From the NCBI GenBank assembly GCA_041690255.1, contig JAWLHU010000017.1:90438-154437 (forward strand): a stretch of 64,000 nt of DNA, in the 5' to 3' direction. The notes under the pieces are model-generated. The model was not told where the DNA came from, did not search any database, and worked only from the letters and a program-made list of their open reading frames with translations. Shown here piece by piece: positions 25,578-33,129 of the stretch. Within the stretch, counting starts at the first letter, position 1, and each line of letters begins with the position of its first letter. The stretch comes from JAWLHU01 sp041690255 (GTDB lineage Bacteria; Bacillota; Sulfobacillia; Symbiobacteriales; Symbiobacteriaceae). A program made the translations under genes and the position numbers.

Positions 25578-26819
25578 CTAGTCAGACTGGCGGATGACTT
25601 GCGCCTGGATCAGCCGCTCGATCTGCTCATCGCTATACCCGAGGTGCTTGAGCACGGCGTCGGTATCATGGCCAAGCTTGGGGGCGCCGCGCCAGATCTG
25701 GCCTGGCGTATCGGAGAACTTGGGGACGATGCCGTAGCCCTTCACCTTGCCACCGACCGGGTCTTCCCACTCGGTGATCGCCTCTCGTGCCACGTACTGC
25801 GGGTGCTCGACGGCCCGCTCAATGCTCATGATCGGGGCGCAGGGGACGCCACCCTTGACCAGGATCTCCTCGGCCTCGGCGACGGTCAGGTCCTTCAGCC
25901 ACTCGACCAGACCCTCCCGAATCTCCTGGCCGTACTGCACCTGATCGGAGACTGTGCGGTAGGGCTTGCCCTTCATGGTCGGCACGACCTCCATGAACCG
26001 CTGGAAGTTGGCGCCACCGGCAGCAATGGCAACGTAGCCATCCTTCGCGGGGTAGATCGAGAAGGGGTGCAGGTTCAGGGGGTGTGCGTTCCCGCTCCGG
26101 GTCTTCTTGACACCCTTGGTCAGGTAATCCATGGCGTAGCTGTCCAGCATGCGGAACATCACTTCGTATTGAGCGATGTCGATCGACTGGCCCTTTCCCG
26201 TCTTCTGCGCCGAGATGTAGCCGGCCAGCGCTGTCCAGAGAGCCCAGACCGCCGTGATGTAGTCGTTGATTACGGGGCCCGCCCGCATGGGCTCGCCCTC
26301 CTTGAAGCCGGTCAGCTCACAGAAGCAGGAGAAGGCCTGGCCGATCATGTCGTAGGAGGGGCGCTGGACATAGGCCGGGTCGCCAGTCTGTCCGAACCCC
26401 GAGACATGGACGATCACCAGCCGGGGGTTGATCTCGTGCGCCCACTCATCGGTAATGCCGAACTTGCGGGCATACGTGCCGGGAATGGAGGACTCCAGCC
26501 AAATATCCGAGACGCGCAGCAGGTCGGCGAAGACCTCCTTGGCTTCCGGCTTGGTCAGATCCAGAGCGATATCCAGCTTGTTGCGCGCATCCTGCGCCCA
26601 GTAGGTCCCTACCCGGTGGCCCTTGTCATCGGTCAGGAAAGGCGGGCTGGAGCGGGTGATATCGCCCACGGGGGATTCCACCTTGATCACCTCGGCGCCG
26701 AAGTCGGCGGCCAGTGAGGCGCCCCAGGGGCCGGCGGTCACCGTGCCCGAGTCGAGGATCGTAATGCCGTCCAGGGGACCGAACCGACGGAACTCCGGGC
26801 TGACTTTCTCTCTGATCAC
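25578..26819 (-). CDS. CaiB/BaiF (class III) CoA-transferase
   Basis: A 413-residue class III CoA-transferase, first gene of the operon. It shows the family landmarks GITILDSGTVTAGPWGASLAADFGAE (described here in two parts: the opening DSGTVTAGPWG and ADFGAEVIKVE), the DLTKPEAKEVF helix and the catalytic-aspartate region PSYDMIGQAFS near residue 160. It would move CoA between an acyl-CoA product and the free acid substrate. In the carnitine pathway CaiB does this with gamma-butyrobetainyl- and carnitinyl-CoA; here the substrate is inferred only from the neighbours. A sigma-54 promoter lies 52 bases upstream. Confidence 0.92.
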   Translation of the reverse strand: MIREKVSPEFRRFGPLDGITILDSGTVTAGPWGASLAADFGAEVIKVESPVGDITRSSPPFLTDDKGHRVGTYWAQDARNKLDIALDLTKPEAKEVFADLLRVSDIWLESSIPGTYARKFGITDEWAHEINPRLVIVHVSGFGQTGDPAYVQRPSYDMIGQAFSCFCELTGFKEGEPMRAGPVINDYITAVWALWTALAGYISAQKTGKGQSIDIAQYEVMFRMLDSYAMDYLTKGVKKTRSGNAHPLNLHPFSIYPAKDGYVAIAAGGANFQRFMEVVPTMKGKPYRTVSDQVQYGQEIREGLVEWLKDLTVAEAEEILVKGGVPCAPIMSIERAVEHPQYVAREAITEWEDPVGGKVKGYGIVPKFSDTPGQIWRGAPKLGHDTDAVLKHLGYSDEQIERLIQAQVIRQSD

Positions 26820-26870
26820 AGTGCATGCTCCCTTCTCACGTTGGTCTTGCGGGTCCGGTATACCTGGTCA

Positions 26871-26885
26871 GCAAGAGGCGTGCCA
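26871..26885 (-). promoter_or_regulatory. Sigma-54 (-24/-12) promoter of the cai-fix operon
   Basis: On the minus strand the sequence reads TGGCACG-cctc-TTGC, an exact match to the sigma-54 consensus with GG and GC elements at the right spacing. It lies 52 bases before the CoA-transferase start and just downstream of a gene for a sigma-54 activator with a GAFTGA loop. Confidence 0.9.
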
Positions 26886-26958
26886 GCGGGAGCCCCACGG
26901 CCCCGGGGCTTACAGCACCGCTCGCCTGCGGCCTGTCCCCCTAGACAAAAGGAAAGAC

Positions 26959-26990
26959 GGAACAGTGTTCCAGAGGTGAACAGACTGTTC
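26959..26990 (-). promoter_or_regulatory. Upstream activator sites (two palindromes)
   Basis: Two dyads with the same GAACA/TGTTC half-sites: GGAACA-g-TGTTCC (26959-26971) and GAACAG-a-CTGTTC (26978-26990), about 75-120 bases upstream of the -24 element and 19 bases apart centre to centre. They are the likely binding sites of the activator. Confidence 0.75.
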
Positions 26991-27052
26991 CGCCTGATGC
27001 CGCACACCGCTCTCAGAGGGCGTTCTGGCTGGCTGTTTCGTTTTGCAACAGG

Positions 27053-27068
27053 TGTTCGGGCTCGAACA
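27053..27068 (-). promoter_or_regulatory. Third GAACA/TGTTC palindrome
   Basis: TGTTCG-ggct-CGAACA is a perfect 6-bp dyad with the same half-site words as the two upstream activator sites, but a wider gap. It overlaps a GGGCT-cgaac-AGCCC hairpin just after the regulator stop, so it could alternatively be part of a terminator, though no T-run follows. Confidence 0.5.
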
Positions 27069-27074
27069 GCCCGC

Positions 27075-29033
27075 CTAGAGCAGACCCAGCTTCCGGTAGA
27101 GGGTGGTGCGGGAGATTCCCAACTGTTTGGCGACCAGTGACTTGTTGCCGTTGTGGGTGCGCAGCAACTGCTGGATCAACTCCAGTTCGTACTGCTCCAG
27201 GGCCATGCCCTCCGTGCAGGGACCCGCGTGCGAGGCTTGAATCAGCTCACACGGCAGATGGGCCAACTCAATCTGTGAGGTGGTGGTCAGCGTGACCCCC
27301 CGTTCAACCACATTGCCCAGCTCCCGGACATTGCCCGGCCACTCGTACCGGAGGAGGAGTGCCATCACCTCATCGGTCGTGCCTGTCACCTGCTTGTTCA
27401 GCGCCCGACTGTGCTTCTTGAGGAAGTGTTGAACCAGCAGCGGGATATCATCCTTGCGCTCCCGCAGGGGCGCCAGTTCCAACCGGATCACGTTCAGCCG
27501 GTAGTAGAGGTCCAGCCGGAATCGCTGGGCCGTGACGGCGGCGCGCAAGTCCTTGTTGGTTGCTGAGAGGATGCGGACATCGATTGGCAAGGCGTAGCGG
27601 CTGCCCAGACGGGCGACCCGCTTCTCCTCCAGCACCCGCAGCAGGACGGCCTGCATATCCAGGGGCATCTCGCCGATCTCATCCAGGAAGATGGTGCCTC
27701 CGTTCGCCAGCTCGAACTTGCCGGGGGAGCCGCCCTTGCTGGCGCCGGTGAATGCCCCGTCCGAATACCCGAAGAGCTCACTGCCGATCAACTCGCGGGG
27801 CAAGGCCGCACAGTTTATGGAGATGAACGGCTGACCCGCCCTGGGGCTCGCGTTGTGGATCGCCTGGGCGAAGATCTCCTTCCCCGTGCCGCTCTCCCCG
27901 AGGAGGAGGATGTTGCTGTTCCCTCCTGCTGCCGCCAGGGCTACCTTTTTCGTCTCTCGCAGGCCGGGGTTCTCGCCGACCAGGTCATCGAAGGTCAGGC
28001 GGGCATGCGAACTGGTCATGCGGTTGACCAGCTTGTGCACGCTCTTCGCCTCCTGCAGGATGACCATCGCGCCGATCACCGCGTCCCCTTTGCGCGTGGG
28101 TTGGCAGGTGATCGTGAAGTCCTCCCTGCCTCGGGGGGTGACCAGTCCCCGCACCTCCTGGGACATGATCGTCTCCCCCTTCTCCAGGCAGTCACGCACG
28201 AAGGGGAGTCCCGGGAGGACCTGATCGATGGGAGAGCCGGCGACCCCCTCTGGGTTGAGGCCAAGGAGGGCCTGGGTCTGGTGGTTCACCTGGATCACCT
28301 GCCCATTGCGGTTGAGGGAGAGAACGGCGTGGGAGTACTGCTCCACGGCCAGGCTGAGAAACTCGCTGAGGATCAGCCGTTCCTTGCTCTTCTCCTCCAA
28401 CTCGAAGACCGCTTCGGCGGCCCGGACGAAGTACTCCAGGAGCCCAAGAGAGAGGAAGGAGAATCGCTCCACTGTGGTGACCAGGATCATGCTGGCGAAG
28501 AACTGCCCCTTGGTGTCCAGGATCGGTACTGCCGCGGTAGCATAGCCGTGCAGCCGCTTCAGATAGTGCTCGGCGCCCATCACCCAGGCCTTCTGCCCTG
28601 TGGAGAGCGCCCCGGCGTTCGTCCCAAGGACCGCTTCACTCAGGACGGAGCCCGGGCCGACGCCCATCGCGGCAAGCTGTTCGAGAACCCGGCTGTCGCC
28701 GTGTTTCTTGATGATCATCAGGTCCCGATCGGCGAAGTAGACCACCATGCCGGAGTCCTGGAGGACCCGACCCAGGATCTCCAGGAGAGGCACGCCCATC
28801 CGGCTGTACTCGTTCAACGATCGGGAGACCTGGTCCACACGGGCAGCCGGTCTCGGCGCGGGCAGGCTCTCCATGTAGGGGTTCAACCCCGCCTCCTGGC
28901 ACCGGACCCAGGAGGCGGCGATCTCGGGACGAACGCCTTCGGGAAGGATGCCATCCCGGCAGAATGAGGTCCAGTTACGATGCGCCTTTTCGGGGTTGAA
29001 TCTGCTGATCGCGAGGTAGGGCGGGCTGCTCAC
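27075..29033 (-). CDS. Sigma-54-dependent transcriptional activator (GAF-PAS-AAA+-Fis)
   Basis: A 652-residue enhancer-binding protein. Order: an N-terminal AcoR-like GAF sensor (about residues 60-205), a PAS domain (about 215-325; LNRNGQVIQVNHQTQALLG), a sigma-54 AAA+ domain (about 340-575) with Walker A LLGESGTGKE, the sigma-54 contact loop DGAFTGASKG and Walker B TIFLDEIGEM, and a C-terminal Fis helix-turn-helix (NKSLVAKQLGISRTTLYRKL). It is encoded immediately upstream of, and in the same direction as, the cai-fix operon. The 255-base gap holds its presumed sites and the -24/-12 promoter. The inducer is probably a pathway metabolite. Confidence 0.95.
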   Translation of the reverse strand: MSSPPYLAISRFNPEKAHRNWTSFCRDGILPEGVRPEIAASWVRCQEAGLNPYMESLPAPRPAARVDQVSRSLNEYSRMGVPLLEILGRVLQDSGMVVYFADRDLMIIKKHGDSRVLEQLAAMGVGPGSVLSEAVLGTNAGALSTGQKAWVMGAEHYLKRLHGYATAAVPILDTKGQFFASMILVTTVERFSFLSLGLLEYFVRAAEAVFELEEKSKERLILSEFLSLAVEQYSHAVLSLNRNGQVIQVNHQTQALLGLNPEGVAGSPIDQVLPGLPFVRDCLEKGETIMSQEVRGLVTPRGREDFTITCQPTRKGDAVIGAMVILQEAKSVHKLVNRMTSSHARLTFDDLVGENPGLRETKKVALAAAGGNSNILLLGESGTGKEIFAQAIHNASPRAGQPFISINCAALPRELIGSELFGYSDGAFTGASKGGSPGKFELANGGTIFLDEIGEMPLDMQAVLLRVLEEKRVARLGSRYALPIDVRILSATNKDLRAAVTAQRFRLDLYYRLNVIRLELAPLRERKDDIPLLVQHFLKKHSRALNKQVTGTTDEVMALLLRYEWPGNVRELGNVVERGVTLTTTSQIELAHLPCELIQASHAGPCTEGMALEQYELELIQQLLRTHNGNKSLVAKQLGISRTTLYRKLGLL

Positions 29034-29195
29034 GGGTCGATCGCCTCCCGGGCAAGGTCTGGATATCCCTTATCTTCTCACAGCGGCTGGAGTGTTGACT
29101 GTAGACCGAAAGGACCATCCGCCGTGGGGGCGAGCGAAAGGGCTCTCACCCAACTGGTCCGCGGGAATAGGATAGGGGGGAAGGAGGAGTAATCC

Positions 29196-29558
29196 ATGTA
29201 CAAAGCCCCGTACGGCAAGGGTGGCAAGGCGATCGGGGGAACCCCGGCCGCCGGCGCTCACATTGATGTCCCTCACGCGGGAGCTATTCCCCTGGGACCG
29301 TATACGTACGTCCCCATTGTGCATGCGGGCCCTGCGTTCGCGGGACCGCCGCACATTGACGCGCCGCACGCAGCCTACGGCCCCTTCGTTCACGGCGCCC
29401 TGGAGGGTGGCGAGACGGCCGCCTTCGGCAAGCCATATGGGTATGGCAAGGGCCTGGGCAAACCGTACGGCAAGGGCCTGGGCAAACCGTATGGCAAGGG
29501 GGTCTACGGGAAGGGGAAGCCACTCGGCTATGGGTACCCTGGGGTTTACGGGAAGTAG
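29196..29558 (+). CDS. Gly/Tyr/Lys-rich repeat protein, spore-coat-like
   Basis: A 120-residue low-complexity protein. The first 70 residues are rich in His, Ala, Pro and Gly with two HIDxPHA motifs (HIDVPHAG and HIDAPHAA). The last 50 residues consist of GK-P/L-YGKG units, including two tandem copies of a 9-residue unit YGKGLGKPx encoded by nearly identical 27-base DNA repeats. This composition is typical of exported or coat-assembled structural proteins of spores such as the small Tyr/Gly-rich Cot proteins. GGAAGGAGGAG precedes the ATG. The role is inferred from composition only. Confidence 0.75.
   Translation: MYKAPYGKGGKAIGGTPAAGAHIDVPHAGAIPLGPYTYVPIVHAGPAFAGPPHIDAPHAAYGPFVHGALEGGETAAFGKPYGYGKGLGKPYGKGLGKPYGKGVYGKGKPLGYGYPGVYGK
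29460..29505 (+). repeat. 27-bp tandem coding repeat
   Basis: Near-identical units reading GGCAAGGGCCTGGGCAAACC then GTA(C/T) follow one another inside the coat-like gene, differing at the tyrosine wobble base. Such tandem repeats are prone to copy-number change. Confidence 0.7.
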
Positions 29559-29592
29559 GCGGATCACCAGAAGCTGGGATTCTTTCGGGGCG

Positions 29593-30077
29593 GTGCACAT
29601 CCACGCACTGCCCCTGATTTTTGTGGTTGAGCAGGCCCTGGCCCTGGCCGTGCACATCTCCAGGGAGCACCGACTCACAGGGCTCATCTCCAGTCCCCTT
29701 CAGCGAGCCTATCAGACAGCGCAGGCTGTTGCTCAGGCGTGTGGCTTGTCGGTGGTGACGGACCCAAGGCTCATGGAACGCTGATGCCGTGGGATCTGCT
29801 GGCCCACGAATCGTCGCCGGGTGGGGAATCCTTCTTGCAGCAGCATCTGCGCGTGGCTGAGTTCTGGCACTCGCTCTACTACGGGGCGGGCGACCGTACG
29901 GTAGGCGTCGTCGCCCACGGGGGCACGATCACCATCTTGTACCAGCTCGCTCTCGGGCTGCCCCTGCGAAACCGGTCCGTCTTCGCAACGGATGATACCG
30001 GGGTGCATCTCTGGGAGTTCGAGCCCGGCGGCGAGGTGCGGGTCAAGTTTGCCAACTGCACGCGACATCTGGCGTAG
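29593..30077 (+). pseudogene. Decayed histidine phosphatase (phosphoglycerate mutase family)
   Basis: Two frames together make a damaged PGAM-like phosphatase. The first frame (to about 29784) has LIFV, then LISSPLQRAYQTAQAVA, the family's conserved SSPLxRAxxTA motif, but the catalytic RHG after LIFV is missing. The second frame (from about 29780 to 30077) has the second catalytic histidine region VGVVAHGGTITILYQLALG. A frameshift joins them and about 20-30 residues around the acidic ExxxG region also look lost. With RHG gone it cannot be catalytic in the usual way. Confidence 0.8.
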
Positions 30078-30089
30078 GGGGTGCGATGG

Positions 30090-30566
30090 GTGGATATCGG
30101 CCTGCAAACAGAGACCGCCCGGTTTGGCGTCCGGGCGGTGGCTGTCATCGTTCATGAGGGATATGTGCTGCTCCATCAGACCGATGGGGAGACCATTTGG
30201 AACCTTCCTGGCGGTCGCACCCAGGTCCTGGAGACGACGGCTGCCGCCGTGCGCCGTGAAATGCTGGAGGAGCTGGGCGAAGAGGTCATCGTCGGTCCAC
30301 TCCAGTGGGTCGTTGAACTGTTTCATAATGATGATGCCGGCCGGTACCACGAGATCGGCCTCTATTATCTGGCTCAGTTCTGTAACCCGGAGAGAAATGA
30401 CAAGGCCAGGACCTTCATCGGCAGGGAAGGGGAAAGGTTGCAGATTACGTACCGGTGGTTCCCCATCCGCCAGATTGATGAGGTCCCCAACCTGGTCCCC
30501 CCGTTCCTTTATGATGCGCTCAAGGACCTGCCACGTGGCCTGAAGCACGTCGTTGATACACGATAG
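30090..30566 (+). CDS. NUDIX hydrolase
   Basis: About 158 residues with a complete Nudix box: GGRTQVLETTAAAVRRE followed by MLEELGE matches Gx5Ex7REUxEExGU. It would hydrolyse a nucleoside diphosphate linked to another moiety. The GTG at 30090 is preferred since an AGGGGG site lies 8 bases upstream; an earlier GTG at 30081 overlaps that site. It directly follows the decayed phosphatase gene, suggesting the two were once one operon. No further context for its substrate. Confidence 0.88.
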   Translation: MDIGLQTETARFGVRAVAVIVHEGYVLLHQTDGETIWNLPGGRTQVLETTAAAVRREMLEELGEEVIVGPLQWVVELFHNDDAGRYHEIGLYYLAQFCNPERNDKARTFIGREGERLQITYRWFPIRQIDEVPNLVPPFLYDALKDLPRGLKHVVDTR

Positions 30567-30651
30567 CGGGAGGTCTTGAATGATCTCCCGGGTCACGGCA
30601 ACTCACCCGGTGGGGATCATCTGCCAGGGCTGTCAACATCGAAAGAGATAG

Positions 30652-30680
30652 TTGACTGGTCAAGTATTGTTGAGTATGCT
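30652..30680 (+). promoter_or_regulatory. marR promoter with TTGACTGGTCAA operator
   Basis: A perfect dyad TTGAC-tg-GTCAA (30652-30663) overlaps the -35 element TTGACT. A 17-base spacer leads to TATGCT (30675-30680). The ATG is at 30687, so the transcript would begin at or next to the start codon (leaderless). The same core, TGACTAGTCA, recurs before the next gene. Confidence 0.65.
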
Positions 30681-30686
30681 GGAGCC

Positions 30687-31160
30687 ATGACAAACCAGAT
30701 CTCTTCCCCCGAGGACCGGCTTATGCGGTCGGGCTCAGATCGCCAGGAGGCGGCCGTTCGGCTCATCCAGGCAGCCGATGTGGTACGCAGGCGCATGGCG
30801 GCGGTCATTGAGCCATATGGTGTGACGGTTCAGCAGTACAATGTCCTGCGCATCCTCCGGGGTGCCGGCGACCCCCTGCCCATTCTGGCCATCGCAGCGC
30901 GCATGATCGAGCATACGCCAGGCATCACCCGCCTGCTGGACCGGCTCGAGGCGAAAGGGCTCGTGGCGCGGGTGCGGGACACCAAGGACCGCCGGGTTTA
31001 TCACTGCTCCATTACCGCTGCCGGTCTTGCCTTGCTGGCGTCCATGGATGCCGCGGTAGACGAGGTGGATGAAGCGGCTGTCGGCGCTCTCAACCCAGCC
31101 GAGGTCAGCCAACTGCTGCAGATCCTCAAGACGGTGACCGCTGAGCAGACCTCCCGGTGA
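30687..31160 (+). CDS. MarR family transcriptional regulator
   Basis: A 157-residue winged-helix repressor: recognition helix region IAARMIEHTPGITRLLDRLEAKG (quoted in parts: MIEHTPGITRLLDRLEAKGL at about residues 73-92) and the DNA-binding wing VRDTKDRRVYHCSIT, with the conserved D-x-R-D-R-R pattern. It lacks a redox cysteine in the N-terminal helix, so it is not clearly OhrR-like. Operator-like dyads lie over its own -35 and over the promoter of the following SnoaL-like gene, so it probably represses both. Its predicted mRNA is leaderless. Confidence 0.92.
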   Translation: MTNQISSPEDRLMRSGSDRQEAAVRLIQAADVVRRRMAAVIEPYGVTVQQYNVLRILRGAGDPLPILAIAARMIEHTPGITRLLDRLEAKGLVARVRDTKDRRVYHCSITAAGLALLASMDAAVDEVDEAAVGALNPAEVSQLLQILKTVTAEQTSR

Positions 31161-31170
31161 GGTCTGCTCT
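31143..31170 (+). terminator. Weak terminator after marR
   Basis: A 10-bp stem GAGCAGACCT / AGGTCTGCTC with a short loop spans the marR stop codon, followed only by TT. It may give partial termination before the separately promoted next gene. Confidence 0.5.
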
Positions 31171-31183
31171 TGGGGATGATAGA

Positions 31184-31216
31184 TGACTAGTCAACTAATG
31201 GCGTGTAAAGTATAAC
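31184..31216 (+). promoter_or_regulatory. Promoter of SnoaL-like gene with MarR-type operator
   Basis: The palindrome TGACTAGTCA (31184-31193) covers the -35 position; 17 bases later is TATAAC (31211-31216). The dyad core is the same as that at the marR promoter, so both are likely controlled by the same repressor. Confidence 0.65.
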
Positions 31217-31239
31217 GCCAACGAGGGAGGTTTCCGCCG

Positions 31240-31653
31240 ATGACCCAGACCGTCGATACGGTCGTCGCTCTCTATGACGCCTTTGCCCGCCGGGATAACG
31301 ACAGCATCCGACGTCTCTTTCATCCCGATATCGAGTGGATCCAGATGGACGGTTGGCCCATGGGTGGGCGGCACATTGGGACGGAGAAGGTGATCAACGA
31401 GGTGTTCGCCACGTTCCGCACGCACTGGGATGACTGGCGGGCCGTTGTCGAAGAGTACCTCGACGCCGGCCGGGTGGTGGTGGCCCTGGGTTACTATACC
31501 GGGAGGAGCAAGGGATCAGGGAAGCCCGTCCGCTCAGCCTTTGCCCACGTGTACACGGTGGATGGCGGCCGGATTGTGAAGTTCGTGCAGTATGCGGACA
31601 CGCTGCGGGTAGCCGAAGCGCTCGCCGGACCAGGGGATATCATACGTCAGTAG
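31240..31653 (+). CDS. SnoaL-like (NTF2-fold) protein
   Basis: A 137-residue cone-fold protein of the SnoaL/ketosteroid-isomerase-like group: it starts with the helix TVVALYDAFARRDNDSIRRLFHPDIEW, here noted as LYDAFARRDNDSIRRLF, then FHPDIEW, and later the VVEEYLDAGRVVVALGYYTG and SAFAHVYTVDGGRIVKFVQY strands that line the pocket. Such proteins are small isomerases, cyclases or ligand binders, often induced by foreign compounds. GGGAGG precedes the ATG, and a MarR-type operator sits in the promoter. Its 3' end overlaps that of the convergent methyltransferase by 14 bases. Confidence 0.85.
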   Translation: MTQTVDTVVALYDAFARRDNDSIRRLFHPDIEWIQMDGWPMGGRHIGTEKVINEVFATFRTHWDDWRAVVEEYLDAGRVVVALGYYTGRSKGSGKPVRSAFAHVYTVDGGRIVKFVQYADTLRVAEALAGPGDIIRQ

Positions 31654-32281
31654 ACACCTTGCGGGCGATCATCACATTGATGGCGTGCCGATGCGGCTGT
31701 CCGCCCGAGTTGCAGTCGAAGATAAACTCGGTGAGGTGCACGACCTCCCAGTCCCAGTAGAGGGAGAGGAGCTCGCCGGAGCGGTAGAAGTATTCGTCTG
31801 CGCCCCAGTCGTGCGGGGTGGGGATGAACGGCTTCTCCACGAAGACGTTGAAGATGTTGTAGCCACCGGGCCGGGTGAACTCCTTGTAGTTGGCGATCAC
31901 CTCGGCCCGGAGCGCCGGCGGGATGTAGGTGAGGGTGCCGCTGGAGTAGACCAGGTCGTAGGGCTCCTGCAGGCGGTAGGTGAGGAGCGAGGCCTGCTCC
32001 GTCCGGATGGACAGCCCCTCCTCAGCCGCCCAGGCCCGGGCCTTGGCGAGGCCCGGTGCGGAGAGATCGACCCCGGTGGCTTGGAAGCCGTGACGGGCGA
32101 AGTGGATCAGGTCCCGCCCCTCGCCGCAGCCCAGATCGATCGCCCGCATGGCGCGAGCCTCACTGGGCGAGATGAGGTCGGTCGCCTGGCGGGCCATGCG
32201 GTTCGGCTCCCGGCCCCAGTAGTAGTCGGGCCGGCGGTAGACGTCATCGTAGGTGAGCAGAGTGCGCACGCTCCTTTGCAT
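31640..32281 (-). CDS. Class I SAM-dependent methyltransferase
   Basis: A protein of about 213 residues with the SAM-binding motif I IDLGCGEGRDLIHFARHGF, the acidic end of strand 2 (GVDLS), and YDLVYSSGTLTYIPP as motif post-II/III. It resembles the TehB/Methyltransf_11 group; the target is unknown. An ATG at 32314 exists but lies inside a hairpin, so I prefer 32281, which falls just after that hairpin; an AAAGGAG tract overlaps the first codons, so the exact start is uncertain (GTG 32269 is another option). Confidence 0.85.
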   Translation of the reverse strand: MQRSVRTLLTYDDVYRRPDYYWGREPNRMARQATDLISPSEARAMRAIDLGCGEGRDLIHFARHGFQATGVDLSAPGLAKARAWAAEEGLSIRTEQASLLTYRLQEPYDLVYSSGTLTYIPPALRAEVIANYKEFTRPGGYNIFNVFVEKPFIPTPHDWGADEYFYRSGELLSLYWDWEVVHLTEFIFDCNSGGQPHRHAINVMIARKVSTDV

Positions 32282-32287
32282 GTAGAA

Positions 32288-32318
32288 GGGGATGCACCCG
32301 GTCTGCGGGTGCATCCCC
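32288..32318. terminator. Hairpin between methyltransferase and hypothetical gene
   Basis: A 13-bp perfect stem GGGGATGCACCCG / CGGGTGCATCCCC with a 5-base loop; T-rich sequence follows on the plus side. It probably ends the upstream minus-strand gene and isolates the methyltransferase. Confidence 0.6.
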
Positions 32319-32366
32319 CGTTATGTTTTGTTTCGCCCGATGGGTTGGTATTCCTCCGGAGCAGGA

Positions 32367-32984
32367 CTATTCGGCCTCAGTCTTGGGCGGTGCCTCCGGT
32401 GTTGGTTGGGTCTCAGGCGTTGGCGCTTCGGCCTTGGGGGTCTCGCCCGGAGGTGTGCTGCCGGCCTTCTCGCCGGATGTACGCTTGCGCCGCGTCTTCT
32501 TGGTCGCATCGGCCCCAGACTTCTCCCGTTGCTTGGCCTTGGCCTTGCTCGCCTTGAGGGAGATCAGAAGCACCTCGCCTTCGTCGCTCAGCCTGGCACC
32601 GCAAGCCCGCTTTTCCGTGGACGGACGAAGCTTGCGGAACTGCCTGAAGAGCCCGCCCAGGTGGATCGAGATCGTCTTTCCATCGGTCTGGCGCTTTATC
32701 TGCTGGGCGCCCGGTGTGCTGCTGTCCACGATCTCGACCGAGACGGTACCGGTCTGCGAGTCAGCGCCGAGCACCACACAGTACTCCTTCTCGGTAATGC
32801 CCATCTTCTCAGCGACCATATCGGCCAACGCGGCAGCAGCGACATTGCTCAGGGCGTAGCCTGAGCGACTGACGGTAAAGAAGGGATCCTCCCGTCGCGG
32901 ATCGGTGTTGGGATCGTAGGACTCGGTAACCCGTGTGAAGGTCATGCCACCGACAACCAGCGTCTTCCCCGTCTTCTCAGCCAT
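32367..32984 (-). CDS. Hypothetical protein with Lys-rich and Pro/Glu-rich tail
   Basis: A 205-residue protein; the ATG at 32984 is preceded by AGGAGG at good spacing. The first 110 residues are a compact mixed alpha/beta domain with no family I recognise, including SISIH-like and EIVDSSTPGAQQI strands. Residues about 135-165 are strongly basic (KASKAKAKQREK, KKTRRKR), and the last 35 are a Pro/Glu/Thr-rich repeat tail (ETPKAEAPTPETQ). Basic plus acidic low-complexity tails are common in nucleic-acid-associated or intrinsically disordered proteins. No signal peptide. Function unknown. Confidence 0.65.
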   Translation of the reverse strand: MAEKTGKTLVVGGMTFTRVTESYDPNTDPRREDPFFTVSRSGYALSNVAAAALADMVAEKMGITEKEYCVVLGADSQTGTVSVEIVDSSTPGAQQIKRQTDGKTISIHLGGLFRQFRKLRPSTEKRACGARLSDEGEVLLISLKASKAKAKQREKSGADATKKTRRKRTSGEKAGSTPPGETPKAEAPTPETQPTPEAPPKTEAE

Positions 32985-33129
32985 GCTGCTCGCCTCCTGT
33001 ATGGATGATACGGTTCGGTTCCAACCCGTTATGGACATTCTAAGGCAAATGCAGTTATCAGTCAAGACTGAATATTACTACGTCTCCGAACATCTAGATT
33101 GACCAATCTTCAGGGGCAAGGAGAATGGG

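Noticed and set aside
31685..32557. Plus-strand frame of 290 codons opposite the methyltransferase
   Set aside because: It overlaps a clear SAM methyltransferase, a hairpin and part of another gene, and has no domain pattern.
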